Below are positions 39,708-47,328 of a stretch of 64,000 bases of DNA, piece by piece. The DNA is from an uncultured Saprospiraceae bacterium. Its GTDB lineage: Bacteria; Bacteroidota; Bacteroidia; Chitinophagales; Saprospiraceae. The stretch's first letter is position 1, and every line of letters begins with the position of its first letter. The notes below the pieces were generated by a model that had not been told where the DNA came from, ran no database searches, and saw only the letters and a program-made list of their open reading frames with translations. The stretch covers positions 1 to 64,000 of the forward strand of contig CALLFA010000175.1 in NCBI GenBank assembly GCA_937997635.1, written 5' to 3'. The position numbers were made by a program, and so were the translations under genes.

Positions 39708-40165
39708 TCTCTACCCTTTTTTATATCTGAATAAAGTTTTGAGGCAATAAAATATGCCATTGTCGCTGAAAGCAAAGCCATACTTGCAAAGGCAAAAGAC
39801 ATTCTATATTTTAATCCGGGCGAAAATTCCGAATAGCCTAATCGTGTAAATTGAATGCTATAAAAAAACATTATGACAAATAGTGTACATGACAATACTT
39901 CTATGATGATGATAATTCGTCTTTTTGCTTTCTCAGAAAATTTGTTAAAAAACCAATCCAAAAAAATAAACTCATTATTTTCAAAAGCTAAGCCACTACC
40001 AAATGCAACAGCATAAATAAAAAATAATCGTGACGCTTCTTCAGTCCAAGGTGGCGCACTGGGTAAAAAAAATCGCGCAAAAATCTGAAGCAGTACACTT
40101 GCAATGAGCCCGTAAGTACTGATCAAAGTACCATAGTACAACAGTTTATGAATGATCGCTTTCAA
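39704..40165 (-). CDS. dctQ: TRAP transporter small permease subunit
   Basis: This 153-residue protein has four membrane segments and the DctQ signature ARFFLPSAPPWTEEASRLFFIYAVAFG at about residues 30-56. It starts 3 bp after the DctP stop and overlaps the DctM start by 4 bp, so the three genes are one coupled operon. Confidence 0.92.
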   Translation of the reverse strand: MKAIIHKLLYYGTLISTYGLIASVLLQIFARFFLPSAPPWTEEASRLFFIYAVAFGSGLAFENNEFIFLDWFFNKFSEKAKRRIIIIIEVLSCTLFVIMFFYSIQFTRLGYSEFSPGLKYRMSFAFASMALLSATMAYFIASKLYSDIKKGRE

Positions 40166-40168
40166 TGA

Positions 40169-41206
40169 TTAGTTCGTTGGTTTTATTTCTCGTTCTACAA
40201 TAAAATTTTGATATAGTATTTTCATTTCAGGGGAGAGGCTATTGTAAATCGCTGCTTCACACTTCTTGCTAAAAGCAGCCTTATCCACCTCAACAAATTC
40301 GACACCTTTGGCTTTTAGTTGGTCTTTAACCTGCGTTTCATTTTTTGAAAATAGAGCTGCCTCATAAATTTGCATGTCTTTTGCTGCATCTAAAAATATG
40401 TCTTTGAGATCATCAGGAAGTTGTTGAAATTGCTTCTCTCCTACGACAACGTAACTCCAACTGACAACATGTTCGGTAAGATTGATGTATTTCTGGACTT
40501 CTGCAAAGCCTGCGCTTAAGGTGAGGGCAAATGGATTTTCTTGTCCATCGATGGTGCCTTGCTGCAAGGCCGTAAATACTTCTGAAAAAGCCATTGGTGT
40601 TGGTTTCGCTCCCATCGCGTTCCAAGCAGTCACAAATGAGGGCACATTGGGCACTCTCAAGATCATACCATCTAAATCGTCTGGATGTTTGATTGGTCGA
40701 TTGGATGTTAAGTGTCTGGGGCCTCTTTCAAAATGACAGACTGGGCGTAGACCCAACACATCAAGCATATCCTTCTTGACTTGTTCTCCAATTGGACCAT
40801 ACAATAACTTTTTCTTCTCTTCTTCATCTTTGATAAGAAATGGCATTTCACAAAAGCTCGCAATCTCTATCCAATTGCTCAATAAGGAAGCTGTCACAGT
40901 CATGTCGATCACTCCAGCTTGAACGAGACGTATTGATTCGATTTCTTTTGCCAGTTGCTCAGAAGGATATATCTCTATTTCCATTCTTCCATCCGATCTC
41001 GATTTTATGAGCTCTGAAAAATGTTCCATTGCTTTGAACCAGGTATGGTCTTCATTTGCCCAAAGGCTTACTCTGAACAGATGGTCAGGGGCAGGTTCTT
41101 TGGTAGAACATGATTCTGCGATAAGCAACAAACTAATCAAAAGTAAACCGTAGACATTGTAATTTATGGAAAATGAAAAAAAAGTTAATTTCGATTTTGT
41201 GCGCAC
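40169..41206 (-). CDS. dctP: TRAP transporter substrate-binding protein, lipoprotein
   Basis: This 345-residue DctP-type binding protein has lipobox LIAESC (Cys 33), so it is lipid-anchored rather than freely periplasmic. Family features are FSELIKSRSDGRMEIEIYPSEQL near 63, RLVQAGVIDMTV near 92, and DGMILRVPNVPSFVTAWNAMGAKPTPMAFSEVFTALQQGTIDGQENP (about 180-226), with the conserved Arg (LRVPN) that normally pairs with a substrate carboxylate. An acid substrate is therefore expected. It is divergent from the alcohol dehydrogenase at 41416. Confidence 0.93.
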   Translation of the reverse strand: MRTKSKLTFFSFSINYNVYGLLLISLLLIAESCSTKEPAPDHLFRVSLWANEDHTWFKAMEHFSELIKSRSDGRMEIEIYPSEQLAKEIESIRLVQAGVIDMTVTASLLSNWIEIASFCEMPFLIKDEEEKKKLLYGPIGEQVKKDMLDVLGLRPVCHFERGPRHLTSNRPIKHPDDLDGMILRVPNVPSFVTAWNAMGAKPTPMAFSEVFTALQQGTIDGQENPFALTLSAGFAEVQKYINLTEHVVSWSYVVVGEKQFQQLPDDLKDIFLDAAKDMQIYEAALFSKNETQVKDQLKAKGVEFVEVDKAAFSKKCEAAIYNSLSPEMKILYQNFIVEREIKPTN

Positions 41207-41300
41207 GCCGTATAGAAATATTGATGATGATTATTTGTAAAAGATAAGGATTATTAAATACGAATTAAAATAAAATAAAATTCATATCATTATCATTCTT

Positions 41301-41363
41301 CACTAAGTGTAAAAAAGTGAATAAGTGAGGTAAAATAGTTATAACTAGAGCTAATTATTCACT
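41301..41363. promoter_or_regulatory. Candidate operator with inverted repeats between dctP and the alcohol dehydrogenase gene
   Basis: CACTAAGTG at 41301-41309 is palindromic. AGTGAATAA (41316-41324) has an exact inverted copy TTATTCACT (41355-41363) 30 bp away. This is the only structured part of the 209-bp divergent gap and could control both directions. Confidence 0.35.
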
Positions 41364-41415
41364 ATAATTTCTGAGGCAATTTTAGTAAAAGAAATAAGCG
41401 AAAAATCATATTCAA

Positions 41416-42534
41416 ATGCCACTACTATCCAAGACAGCAATAGCAACAGGCGATGGACAGTTCGTCATCGACACTGTCCAACTTGCTGAGCCAAAAGCAG
41501 ATGAGCTTATCGTAAAAATGAAAGCCGCAGGGCTCTGTCATACGGATTATGATTCACTATCCTGGGGCAAAGCTATTGTCATGGGACACGAAGGTGCCGG
41601 CGTCGTTGAAAAAATAGGTAAGGACATTACAGAATTTGCAATTGGTGATGTTGTGATTTTAAACTGGGCAACACCATGCATGACGTGCTTTCAATGTCAA
41701 GAAGGCAACCAACATATTTGTGAACGTAATTCGCCTGTTGTTGCTGGTGGTAATGGCTACACTCCAGGGCATGCCCATTTACAAGGCACACAATGGAATG
41801 GCCGACCAATTGAACGCTCTTTTAACTTAGGTACATTTAGCGAATATGTCATTGTCAAAAAATCGGCATTGGTCAAGATAGAAGAAGAAAACATCAATTT
41901 TTCTGCAGCAGCTATTGTGAGTTGCGGCGTCATGACTGGATATGGTTCCGTTGTCCATTCAGCGAAACTAAAAGCGGGTAGCTCTGCTGTCGTGCTAGGA
42001 TGTGGTGGTGTCGGCTTAAATGTGTTGAACGCGTGTCAAATAGCTGGCGCATCTCGCATTGTCGCAGTTGATATTAATCCCCATAAATTAGACCTGGCAA
42101 AGCAATTTGGTGCAACTGATGTGATTCGAGCTGACAGCAATGATGTAGGCTTGCTAAATGTCGCGAGCAAAGTAAAGCAACTCTTGGGTGGTAGAGCTGC
42201 GGATTATGCTTTTGAATGTACTGCAGTCCCGGCATTGGGTGCAGCACCACTAGCGATGATTCGAAATGCTGGTACTGCGGTACAGGTAAGTGGTATTGAA
42301 GAAGACATCACGATTGACATGCGCCTTTTCGAGTGGGATAAGATTTATATTAATCCTCTTTACGGGCAATGTCGCCCTCAGATTGATTTCCCCAAATTGA
42401 TGCGTTTGTATAAAACAGGTCAACTGAAATTGGATCAAATGATTACGCAGGAATATCAATTAGAGGATTTAGCAATAGCTTTTGATGATTTGTTGAATGG
42501 AAGGAATGCTAAGGGAGTTGTTGTTTTTCATTAA
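41416..42534 (+). CDS. Zinc-dependent alcohol dehydrogenase associated with P450 demethylation cluster
   Basis: This 372-residue medium-chain dehydrogenase has a full zinc set: a catalytic Cys in GLCHTD (about 38), GHE near 58-60, and the structural CxxCxxCx7C lobe (PCMTCFQCQEGNQHICE). The NAD domain motif is LGCGGVGLNV near residue 197. It faces the P450/ferredoxin/reductase operon tail to tail, and a zinc alcohol dehydrogenase is a conserved neighbour of the 6-O-methyl-D-galactose P450 system in Zobellia and Formosa. It resembles class III (formaldehyde-linked) enzymes in layout, but its role in the pathway is not settled and could concern alcohol or aldehyde products of demethylation. Confidence 0.85.
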   Translation: MPLLSKTAIATGDGQFVIDTVQLAEPKADELIVKMKAAGLCHTDYDSLSWGKAIVMGHEGAGVVEKIGKDITEFAIGDVVILNWATPCMTCFQCQEGNQHICERNSPVVAGGNGYTPGHAHLQGTQWNGRPIERSFNLGTFSEYVIVKKSALVKIEEENINFSAAAIVSCGVMTGYGSVVHSAKLKAGSSAVVLGCGGVGLNVLNACQIAGASRIVAVDINPHKLDLAKQFGATDVIRADSNDVGLLNVASKVKQLLGGRAADYAFECTAVPALGAAPLAMIRNAGTAVQVSGIEEDITIDMRLFEWDKIYINPLYGQCRPQIDFPKLMRLYKTGQLKLDQMITQEYQLEDLAIAFDDLLNGRNAKGVVVFH

Positions 42535-42639
42535 AGTGCTTGTGTGTTAGGCACAAAACATGGGTAGAAAAAACAACCAATTATTATTCATCTTTTTTTT
42601 AAGTTAAATGTTCAAAAGGCTTTTCAACATCACCAAATC

Positions 42640-43905
42640 TTAAACCGAAACAATCATATGCAATGGCGAAAATTCAATTTCTGGATTCGCACAATTTTCT
42701 TTATTGACAAGTTGATCTTTCTTTATGATCCTAGTCGCCAAGACATAGGCTTTGGGATGATTGATCGCATCAACAGCAAGCAATTTTTCATCTCGAAAAT
42801 ACCAGATTGATAGACTGTTTGACTGACCTATTTCTTGTCTCACTATTTTATCTGTATATCCTGTGCTGATGCCGACGGTCTGCAATTTAGTGTCATATTG
42901 ATCTGACCAGAACCAAGGAATCGGATCATATGCCATCTCATGACCACATATGGTAGCTGCAGCTACTTTTGCCTGATCATTTGCATTTTGAATTGATTCT
43001 AGACTTAATTGTAATTTGTATTTTTTGTTGTCATGCATTGCACAGTCACCGATAGCATAAATTGACGGGTCATTTGTTTGACAATATTGGTTGACAACAA
43101 TTCCTTTTTTAATCGTAAGACCTGCGTCTTTAGCCAATGAAGTATTCCGTTGAATTCCCACGCCTACGATAATGATATCTGTGGTAAATGTCATACCATC
43201 TTCACAAAACACGTTTAGTTCTTTCCCAGCTTTTTCAATGTGTGTAACATTTTTTTGCTTAATTACTCTGACTTTATTTTTTGAATGCAACTGATCAAAA
43301 TAACTTGACACTTCTTTGACTGTTACTCTCTTTAGCAATCTATTTTCTCTTTCCAAAAGAACAACATTGACATCCATTTTCCTTAGAGAAGATGCTATTT
43401 CCAGACCTATATAACCGCCACCTATAATCAAAGCCTGAGGTGATGTCCTGTAGGTTTTTAGTTTTTCTTTAATCCGTAATATATCGTTAAGGTCACGAAC
43501 ACAGAAAATTGCAGATGGATGATTTATGCCATTTATTGAAGGAACCAACGCTCTTGCTCCACATGCATAAATCAGATAATCATATGCCACACTATTGCCT
43601 CGATCTGTTGTTACACATGCAGAGTCTCGATCGATTGCTGTAATAGCTGTGTGGAGAAACAATTGAATGTTTTGCTCCACGTAATTGTCCGCACTTTTGA
43701 GTTTTAGTAGGTCAACATGCTGTTCTTCGTAAAAAAATGTCTTGGACAATGGTGGCCGTTGATATGGTAAGTATGTTGTCTTTTCATAAATATGAATCTC
43801 CCCTTTCCAGCCATATTTCCGTAACGCGAATGCTGCCGATACGCCGGCATGACTTCCACCAATAATGACACATCGTTGATCTTCGCTTTGCATACCTGAC
43901 ATCAA
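42640..43905 (-). CDS. FAD-dependent ferredoxin reductase for the P450 system
   Basis: This 421-residue pyridine-nucleotide disulfide-type flavoprotein has FAD-binding VIIGGSHAGVSAAFALRK near residue 13, NAD-binding ALIIGGGYIGLEIASSL near 156, and the FAD loop IYAIGDCA near 285. It resembles putidaredoxin and rhodocoxin reductases. It starts 15 bp after the ferredoxin stop. It should pass electrons from NAD(P)H to the ferredoxin encoded immediately upstream, and so to the P450. Confidence 0.92.
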   Translation of the reverse strand: MMSGMQSEDQRCVIIGGSHAGVSAAFALRKYGWKGEIHIYEKTTYLPYQRPPLSKTFFYEEQHVDLLKLKSADNYVEQNIQLFLHTAITAIDRDSACVTTDRGNSVAYDYLIYACGARALVPSINGINHPSAIFCVRDLNDILRIKEKLKTYRTSPQALIIGGGYIGLEIASSLRKMDVNVVLLERENRLLKRVTVKEVSSYFDQLHSKNKVRVIKQKNVTHIEKAGKELNVFCEDGMTFTTDIIIVGVGIQRNTSLAKDAGLTIKKGIVVNQYCQTNDPSIYAIGDCAMHDNKKYKLQLSLESIQNANDQAKVAAATICGHEMAYDPIPWFWSDQYDTKLQTVGISTGYTDKIVRQEIGQSNSLSIWYFRDEKLLAVDAINHPKAYVLATRIIKKDQLVNKENCANPEIEFSPLHMIVSV

Positions 43906-43920
43906 TTCGATGGTATATGA

Positions 43921-44232
43921 CTAATCATTCGCAACATGTATGACTAGCCCATCAATCTCTTGTGATAAATCTATTTGACAAGCCAATCGGCTATACTCCG
44001 TCACCTTGTCATCAAACTCTAGCATGTCTGCTTCTATTTGATTAGGAGGGCCTACTTTATCCCAGTGGTCTGCCTGTACATGCACATGGCAAGTTGCACA
44101 AGAACAGACGCCTCCACAATCGCCATCAATACCGTGGATATTGTTATCTGTGGCTAGTTCCATCAATGAACCAGATGATCCTTCCAGTACATGTTCGTTG
44201 CCATCTGTGGTTATAAATGTGATTTTTGCCAA
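43921..44232 (-). CDS. [2Fe-2S] ferredoxin, adrenodoxin/putidaredoxin type
   Basis: This 103-residue ferredoxin has cluster ligands Cys 39, Cys 45, Cys 48 and Cys 85 in the pattern C-x5-C-x2-C, then LACQI. An extra Cys 43 lies inside the loop. The spacing matches vertebrate-type ferredoxins that serve bacterial class I P450s. It lies 6 bp after the P450 stop and 15 bp before the reductase start, making a three-component electron chain. Confidence 0.94.
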   Translation of the reverse strand: MAKITFITTDGNEHVLEGSSGSLMELATDNNIHGIDGDCGGVCSCATCHVHVQADHWDKVGPPNQIEADMLEFDDKVTEYSRLACQIDLSQEIDGLVIHVAND

Positions 44233-44238
44233 TTCAAT

Positions 44239-45411
44239 TTATTTAAGTGATGAAATAGTGACTAATAATTTGTGATAACCTACTCGTCGCTGTACGGCTC
44301 CCCATGTCTCTAGATTATCTTCATGGCTGTTTATTGAAATGGATTCTACTTTTTGTATCAAGGAATGTAAAAGAAGCTTTAACACTTGTCTGGCATGAGG
44401 AGCGCCAAGGCATTTATGATGGCTAAAGCCGAATGCAACATGCGGATTTATTTTCCTGTCGAGAATAACTTCATTGGGATTTTCAAAAACAGTTTCATCG
44501 CGATTTGCGGACGCCCAACATAAAGAAATTCGAGAGTTTGATTTCACAGCATGTTCGCATACTATAGTATCCTCTGTCACCACCCTACCCATATGCGTCA
44601 ATGGAGAAAAATATCTAACCAATTCTTCTACGGCCTTACCAATTGTTTCGGGATGAGACTTAATAAAATTAAGGGCCGCTTTATTCTTTGCGAAATATGC
44701 GACTGTGTTTGTGATCATATTGATGACTGTATCTCTACCACCAGCAAAAGTCAAAATCATAATGCCTCTAATTTCTTCATCAGTAAGCAGACGACCATTG
44801 TATTCTGTTTTTAGCAACACCGAATATATATCGGAACCAGGCTTATCTTTTGACAATTGTATTTGACTATCTATATAATTGTAAAGGATGTTTGCTTTAC
44901 TCGCATCGAGTTTTGTCTCTTCACTCCTGAACACATGTGTGCCCCAGGAAATCCATGTTTCTGCTTCTTGTAGAGGCAGATTTAAGAGTAAGGTCAACGC
45001 CCGAGATTGGATGTGTAAGGCTAATTCTGACACGACTTCTATCTGGTCAGATTGAATTGCTTTTTCTATTTCTTTATCAATGAGTCCTTTTAGTTTTTGC
45101 TCGTAATCTTCCTTTAAGGGCCTCCTAAACCAATCTTCGAGTAAGGACCTGTAGGCACCATGTTCAGGAGGATCCACTTCAAAAGGGATTTGTCGAGTAT
45201 CTCTGATATCCACTTCAGAAGGAACCACTATCCGACCAGGTACCGCTCCCGACTTAAAGGTTTTATAGTTGTGCGCACATTTTCGTACATCTTTATGTCT
45301 GAGCACCATAGCGACAGGGTCATTCTGATCATCCATTTTATTGATGCCGAGATCTTGTCTTAATTGGACAAAGGGGTCATTAATGAAATCTTGACTTATT
45401 TTTTCTTCCAT
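44239..45411 (-). CDS. Cytochrome P450, probable 6-O-methyl-D-galactose O-demethylase
   Basis: This 390-residue soluble class I P450 has I-helix motif FAGGRDTVIN (about 230-239), EELVR (ExxR) near 276, and the haem loop FGFSHHKCLGAPHARQ with ligand Cys 334. The I-helix position that is usually Thr-preceded (AGxDT) reads AGGRDT. With its own ferredoxin and reductase and a nearby zinc alcohol dehydrogenase, it matches the porphyran-utilisation P450 of Zobellia and Formosa that oxidatively removes the methyl group of 6-O-methyl-D-galactose, releasing formaldehyde. The operator at 45475-45492 ties it to the GH117/AHG genes. The substrate is inferred from context. Confidence 0.86.
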   Translation of the reverse strand: MEEKISQDFINDPFVQLRQDLGINKMDDQNDPVAMVLRHKDVRKCAHNYKTFKSGAVPGRIVVPSEVDIRDTRQIPFEVDPPEHGAYRSLLEDWFRRPLKEDYEQKLKGLIDKEIEKAIQSDQIEVVSELALHIQSRALTLLLNLPLQEAETWISWGTHVFRSEETKLDASKANILYNYIDSQIQLSKDKPGSDIYSVLLKTEYNGRLLTDEEIRGIMILTFAGGRDTVINMITNTVAYFAKNKAALNFIKSHPETIGKAVEELVRYFSPLTHMGRVVTEDTIVCEHAVKSNSRISLCWASANRDETVFENPNEVILDRKINPHVAFGFSHHKCLGAPHARQVLKLLLHSLIQKVESISINSHEDNLETWGAVQRRVGYHKLLVTISSLK

Positions 45412-45474
45412 GATGATCTAGTAAACATAACAAAGCAATTTCTATTCATCTGTATTTCATTCCAGAATCTGTGA

Positions 45475-45492
45475 ATAGACAAAAGCTGTACA
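45475..45492 (-). promoter_or_regulatory. Direct-repeat operator upstream of the P450 operon
   Basis: On the minus strand the site reads TGTACAGCTTTTGTCTAT, with half-sites 11 bp apart. It ends 64 bp before the P450 start codon and differs at one base from the susC site. Confidence 0.6.
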
Positions 45493-45527
45493 ATACGATA
45501 TTTACGCTGACTCTGATCATCGGATTT

Positions 45528-45595
45528 CCAGCGTACCGTCGAATCCAGCGTACCGTCGAATCCAGCGTACCGTCGAATCCAGCGTACCGTCGAAT
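45528..45595 (+). repeat. Four perfect 17-bp tandem repeats
   Basis: CCAGCGTACCGTCGAAT is repeated without change at 45528, 45545, 45562 and 45579. The last copy runs into the larger palindromic unit. Confidence 0.92.
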
Positions 45596-46163
45596 TTATT
45601 CGATGCATTGAGAACCCCTTTAAAATTAGTCTATGAAGAGAGTACCAACGAATTCATTTGTTGTAAATGGCAGTAACGACAATGGTATTTCCAGCGTACC
45701 GTCGAATTTATTCGATGCATTTAGAACCCTTTTTAAATTAGTCTATGAAGAGAGTGCCAAAGAATTCATTCGTTGAAAATAGCAGTAACAGTAATGAGAT
45801 GTATCCATAAAAAGACAAGTACCAATTCGTCGAATCCAGCGTACCGTCGAATTTATTCGATGCATTGAGAACCCCTTTAAATTAGTCTATGAAGAGAATA
45901 GGTAGAAAGTATTCTTTGTAAATAGCAGTAACAGTAATGAGATCTAACCATTAACAGACAAGTACCAATTCGTCGAATGAATTCGACGGTACAAAAAATT
46001 CATTCGTTGTAAATGGCAGTAACGATAATGGGATGTATCCATTAAAAGACAAGTACCAATTCATCGAATGAATTCGACGGTACGAGAGACAAGTACCAAT
46101 TCATCGAATGAATTCGACGGTACAAAACTCATCCGTTATAAATGGCAGTAACAATCATGGGAA
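45579..46163. repeat. Array of REP-like palindromic repeat units
   Basis: Three units begin CCAGCGTACCGTCGAATTTA (45579, 45691, 45836) and share TTCGATGCATT and TTAGTCTATGAAGAGA. Three units in the other sense, GACAAGTACCAATTC then TCGAATGAATTCGACGGTAC, lie at 45957, 46048 and 46088. The phrase GCAGTAAC recurs five times between them. The core CGTCGAAT-GA-ATTCGACG can form a perfect 8-bp hairpin. Confidence 0.88.
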
Positions 46164-46298
46164 GTATCCATTCAAAGACAATTACTAATTCCAATTCGAA
46201 TATACTTGCTCATGTCCATTGTTTTCTTTGCCGCTCTCAAATTTGCTTTCACCTCAAAAGTTCCTTTTAATCCGTATGCCTATATTTACAAAAAATTA

Positions 46299-46961
46299 AT
46301 GATGCATCATTCTATATCAAGCTTAGTCTATATACTATCTCTTTTAGGACCATTATGCATATTCAGTCAACTTACGCTAGATCGCGCTTGCGAAACAGAT
46401 CAATACGAAGGTGGTATTGTTGGATCAGGCATGTATCAAGCAAAGGAAACACTCCGTTCTGATGGTAGTATTGCTTCAAATTCTGACGTCATTTTCTCAG
46501 CAGATGAAGTCTCTTTATCGACGAGTTTCACCGTTCCTGTTGGCAGCACCTTTCTGGCAGAAAATACAGACTGCGAGTCGGTGTTAGCTGATGTGACAGC
46601 AACCTCAGTTTCAGGTTCGGCAGGTGCTTATACTTTTTCTGTAACAATTGAAAACCCTGATACTGGCTGCAGTCAATATGCCAATTGGTGGGAAGTCATC
46701 AGTTTAGATGGCACACTTTTATATCGAAGAGTACTTGGTCATAGTCATGTGAATGAACAACCGTTTACAAGATCTGGAGGACCAGTTAATATCAGTTCAA
46801 CAGATGAAGTATATGTCAGAGCTTGGATGCACCCGACTGGGTATGGCGGGCAAGTGATGAAAGGATCGGTCGCCATGGGTTTTGAAAAAACAGTATTATC
46901 CAAGGAATTTGCCAGTGAGTTGAGTCAGGAAGCGCCACTTCCAGGAAATTGTCCTTTCTAA
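46299..46961 (+). CDS. Secreted protein with 3-coathanger-stack-like segment, unknown function
   Basis: Starting at the ATG at 46299 (the frame is open from 46206) gives a signal peptide ending CIFSQ and about 220 residues. The middle segment resembles the '3-coathanger stack' domain found on Bacteroidota exported proteins (MYQAKETLRSDGSIASNSDV, then VPVGSTFLAENTDC). The C-terminal half has a beta-sandwich look with conserved-looking phrases YANWWEVISLDGTLLYRR, LGHSHVNEQPFTRSGGPV and VYVRAWMHPTGYGG; I recognise it only as a recurring hypothetical family. Cysteines near both ends may form disulfides. No operon partner is evident; the repeat array lies directly upstream. Confidence 0.72.
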   Translation: MMHHSISSLVYILSLLGPLCIFSQLTLDRACETDQYEGGIVGSGMYQAKETLRSDGSIASNSDVIFSADEVSLSTSFTVPVGSTFLAENTDCESVLADVTATSVSGSAGAYTFSVTIENPDTGCSQYANWWEVISLDGTLLYRRVLGHSHVNEQPFTRSGGPVNISSTDEVYVRAWMHPTGYGGQVMKGSVAMGFEKTVLSKEFASELSQEAPLPGNCPF

Positions 46962-47328
46962 TTGTGTCAAGCGGGTCTTGTTCTTTGAGGACTTATTATT
47001 TGATGTGACATATTTATTTGTATCCAGTTGCATTTGTAGCGTTTATCCATTTTTTAGGCGTTAAATTAAAGCTATTCAGGCCAGCTTCTTTTCTAAACCT
47101 GTCGAATTCGACACCTTTAAAATTTGGATTGCGTAAACTTCCCGTAGATTAAATCAATTTATACGCAAATAATGTACACATACTCAATAAACAACAACTC
47201 TTAACTGTTAAACCCATCCGAATACTCATTTTAATACTCGTATTGCATAAAATTGTAATATTTTAGCAACTGGTTTATAGCACAATAATTAACTATAAGC
47301 GTACGTACTATTCCTAATCAACATTGAT
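46962..47328. other. Intergenic region upstream of the PBP1A gene
   Basis: This 367-bp AT-rich gap has one isolated perfect palindrome GTCGAATTCGAC (47101-47112), related to the core of the upstream repeat array. No gene or clear terminator is seen; the right end should hold the promoter of the PBP gene. Confidence 0.55.

Larger units (their letters stand above)
45412..46298. other. Repeat-rich intergenic region upstream of the P450 operon
   Basis: This gap of almost 900 bp holds the P450 operator and then a dense array of palindromic and tandem repeats. Start codons at 46206 and 46212 for the next gene fall at its right edge but are less likely than 46299. No RNA gene is recognised. Confidence 0.7.

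Noticed and set aside
45528-46163. Possible CRISPR or integron attC array
   Set aside because: Units are of mixed length and orientation with no regular spacers, no cas genes, no integrase and no cassette genes.
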